Shown piece after piece: positions 14,385-15,427 of a stretch of 15,427 nucleotides of DNA (the first letter of the stretch is position 1; each line of letters begins with the position of its first letter). Under the pieces are notes generated by a model. That model worked only from the letters and a program-made list of their open reading frames with translations, had not been told where the DNA came from and did no database searches. The DNA comes from JAZKIX01 sp040384645 (GTDB taxonomy: Bacteria > Pseudomonadota > Gammaproteobacteria > Burkholderiales > Burkholderiaceae_D): assembly GCA_040384645.1 (NCBI GenBank), contig JAZKIX010000181.1:1-15427 (forward strand). Direction: 5' to 3'. The position numbers and the translations under genes were made by a program.

Positions 14385-14852
14385 CTATCCCGCTGGTTGA
14401 CTCGCATCGTCGGCGCTACGCAAGGTACACATCAACTCGCCTTCGACAGCAAGCTGGCCGTCTACCGTTGCTTTTGCCTTGTATTTCCAGATGCCTCGGG
14501 TGACACGCAATATCTCGACTTCCATTTTCAACTGGTCGCCCGGCTCGACCGGGCGTTTGAAACGCGCACCGTCGATGCCAAGAAAATACACGATGGTGTT
14601 TGCATCGGGCTTCTTATCCATCGTCAGGAACGATAAGATCGCTGCAGTTTGCGCCATCGCCTCAATCATCAACACCCCCGGCATGACTGGCTTGTGTGGA
14701 AAGTGACCGTTGAAAAATTCTTCATTGATCGTCACGTTCTTAATCGCTGTAATACTTTTACCGGACTCCCAATCGAGCACACGGTCAACCAGTAAAAGTG
14801 GGTAGCGATGCGGCAGGTATTGTTTGATTTGATGAATATCTAAAGTGTTCAT
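14385..14852 (-). CDS. fabZ: 3-hydroxyacyl-ACP dehydratase
   Basis: 155 aa, typical. It dehydrates 3-hydroxyacyl-ACP to trans-2-enoyl-ACP in fatty acid elongation and competes with LpxA and LpxD for the same substrate. The hot-dog fold shows the active site: His50 in NGHFPHKPVMPGVLM (48-62) and Glu64 in IEAMAQTAAIL (63-73). The start LDIHQIKQYLPHRYPLLLVDRV (4-25) is a family hallmark. The ATG overlaps the lpxD stop in an ATGA and the gene ends two bases before lpxA, so it is a coupled member of the lipid A operon. No Shine-Dalgarno sequence precedes it, which fits coupling. Confidence 0.97.
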   Translation of the reverse strand: MNTLDIHQIKQYLPHRYPLLLVDRVLDWESGKSITAIKNVTINEEFFNGHFPHKPVMPGVLMIEAMAQTAAILSFLTMDKKPDANTIVYFLGIDGARFKRPVEPGDQLKMEVEILRVTRGIWKYKAKATVDGQLAVEGELMCTLRSADDASQPAG

Positions 14853-15427
14853 AAGGATGTTTTATTGATAGCTTCGGTGAGCGATTTAACGGTTTTTTCA
14901 AGAGTGCGGATTTTCTCACGCATCGTGGATAAATTACGCACGATTGCGGCAGATTTTTCCCATTCTGCGTTTTTTGCCAATGGATAAAATCCAGTGTATT
15001 GACCTGCTTCGAGAACCGAGCGCGATACCATGCTACCGGAAGAAATATGGACGTGATCGGCGATCGTCAAATGGCCTAATACCATCGCTGCGCCGCCAAA
15101 AGTGCAGTATTTTCCAATCTTGGCGCTCCCTGCGACCCCTACACACCCTGCCATTGCGGTGTGCGCGCCGATATGGCAGTTATGGCCAATCTGAATTTGG
15201 TTGTCCAGCTTGACGCCATTCTCGATCACCGTATCGGCCATTGCGCCACGATCGATGCTGGTACATGCACCAATATCGACATCGTCGCCGATCATGACGC
15301 GTCCCGTTTGCGGAATCTTGATCCAGCTGCCGCCTTCATTGGCAAAGCCAAAACCATCCGAACCGATCACGGCACCGGAATGGATGACGCCTCGCAGGCC
15401 AATTTCACATAAGGCATGGAACGTCAC
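14849..15427 (-). CDS. lpxD: UDP-3-O-(3-hydroxyacyl)glucosamine N-acyltransferase, C-terminal part
   Basis: 192 codons are visible and the 5' end runs off the window. The first visible codon is an internal GTG (Val), not a start. LpxD adds the N-linked 3-hydroxyacyl chain in the third step of lipid A synthesis. The visible part has the left-handed helix repeats GAVIGSDGFGFANEG (18-32), VMIGDDVDIGACTSIDRGAM, then IQIGHNCHIGAHTAMAG (78-94) holding the catalytic His82 (E. coli His239), and a C-terminal helix with coiled-coil character (EKIRTLEKTVKSLTE). The N-terminal uridine-binding domain is missing from the window. It overlaps fabZ by 4 bp (ATGA) and is the most upstream visible gene of the lpx run. 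Confidence 0.97.
   Translation of the reverse strand: MTFHALCEIGLRGVIHSGAVIGSDGFGFANEGGSWIKIPQTGRVMIGDDVDIGACTSIDRGAMADTVIENGVKLDNQIQIGHNCHIGAHTAMAGCVGVAGSAKIGKYCTFGGAAMVLGHLTIADHVHISSGSMVSRSVLEAGQYTGFYPLAKNAEWEKSAAIVRNLSTMREKIRTLEKTVKSLTEAINKTSL

Noticed and set aside
14381..14396. Third copy of the dispersed repeat (CTATCCCGC at 14386-14394)
   Set aside because: Only nine bases match, and they lie at the fabZ/lpxA junction in fabZ coding sequence with no AT-rich flank. Treated as chance.
15416..15427. lpxD start at the window edge
   Set aside because: The first codon is GTG, inside the hexapeptide-repeat domain. The uridine-binding domain must precede it, so the gene is truncated by the window.

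Overview
The window looks like a chromosomal housekeeping segment of a betaproteobacterium in Burkholderiales, most likely Oxalobacteraceae. The protein sequences, the lpxD-fabZ-lpxA-lpxB-rnhB order, the divergent ppsA/ppsR pair and the ratA-rnfH/smpB arrangement all fit that group. G+C is moderate by eye. I see no prophage, insertion sequence, CRISPR array, rRNA or tRNA. This placement comes from family knowledge, not from a database search.

Layout. (1) 1-2760, minus strand: guaB, then a GAF plus degenerate-GGDEF protein, then the first codons of guaA. This is a GMP-biosynthesis operon with a signalling protein in its middle. (2) 2918-3445, plus: a secreted DUF4124 protein, convergent with ratA-rnfH (minus). 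smpB is divergent from ratA. (3) 4774-4971: a repeat-rich intergenic stretch with a strong terminator, then nfeD-qmcA (minus), a membrane-protease/stomatin pair. (4) 6510-10052: ppsA (PEP synthase, minus) and ppsR (its regulatory kinase/pyrophosphorylase, plus), divergent over a 270-bp control region. (5) 10139-15427, minus: lpxD (partial), fabZ, lpxA, lpxB, rnhB, a TrmH/SpoU-family RNA methyltransferase and an APH-fold phosphotransferase. Junctions are tight or overlapping except lpxB-rnhB.

How they work together. guaB and guaA make XMP and then GMP, which feeds the GTP pool. PpsA makes PEP from pyruvate for gluconeogenesis and PpsR switches it on and off. LpxA, LpxD and LpxB build the lipid A precursor, and FabZ competes for the same 3-hydroxyacyl-ACP pool. 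SmpB, RatA and the RNA methyltransferase concern ribosomes and translation.

Points worth a second look. The GGDEF protein has lost its catalytic signature (EGGKF) but kept an RxxD I-site, which suggests a c-di-GMP receptor. rnhB has no ATG, GTG or TTG upstream of its catalytic DEAGRG motif. A roughly 76-bp intergenic repeat occurs twice, after smpB and between lpxB and rnhB, and the second copy is bracketed by a 10-bp direct repeat. LpxA carries Met169 at the acyl-chain ruler position, predicting a short (C10) hydroxyacyl chain. None of these amounts to a clearly new multi-gene system.
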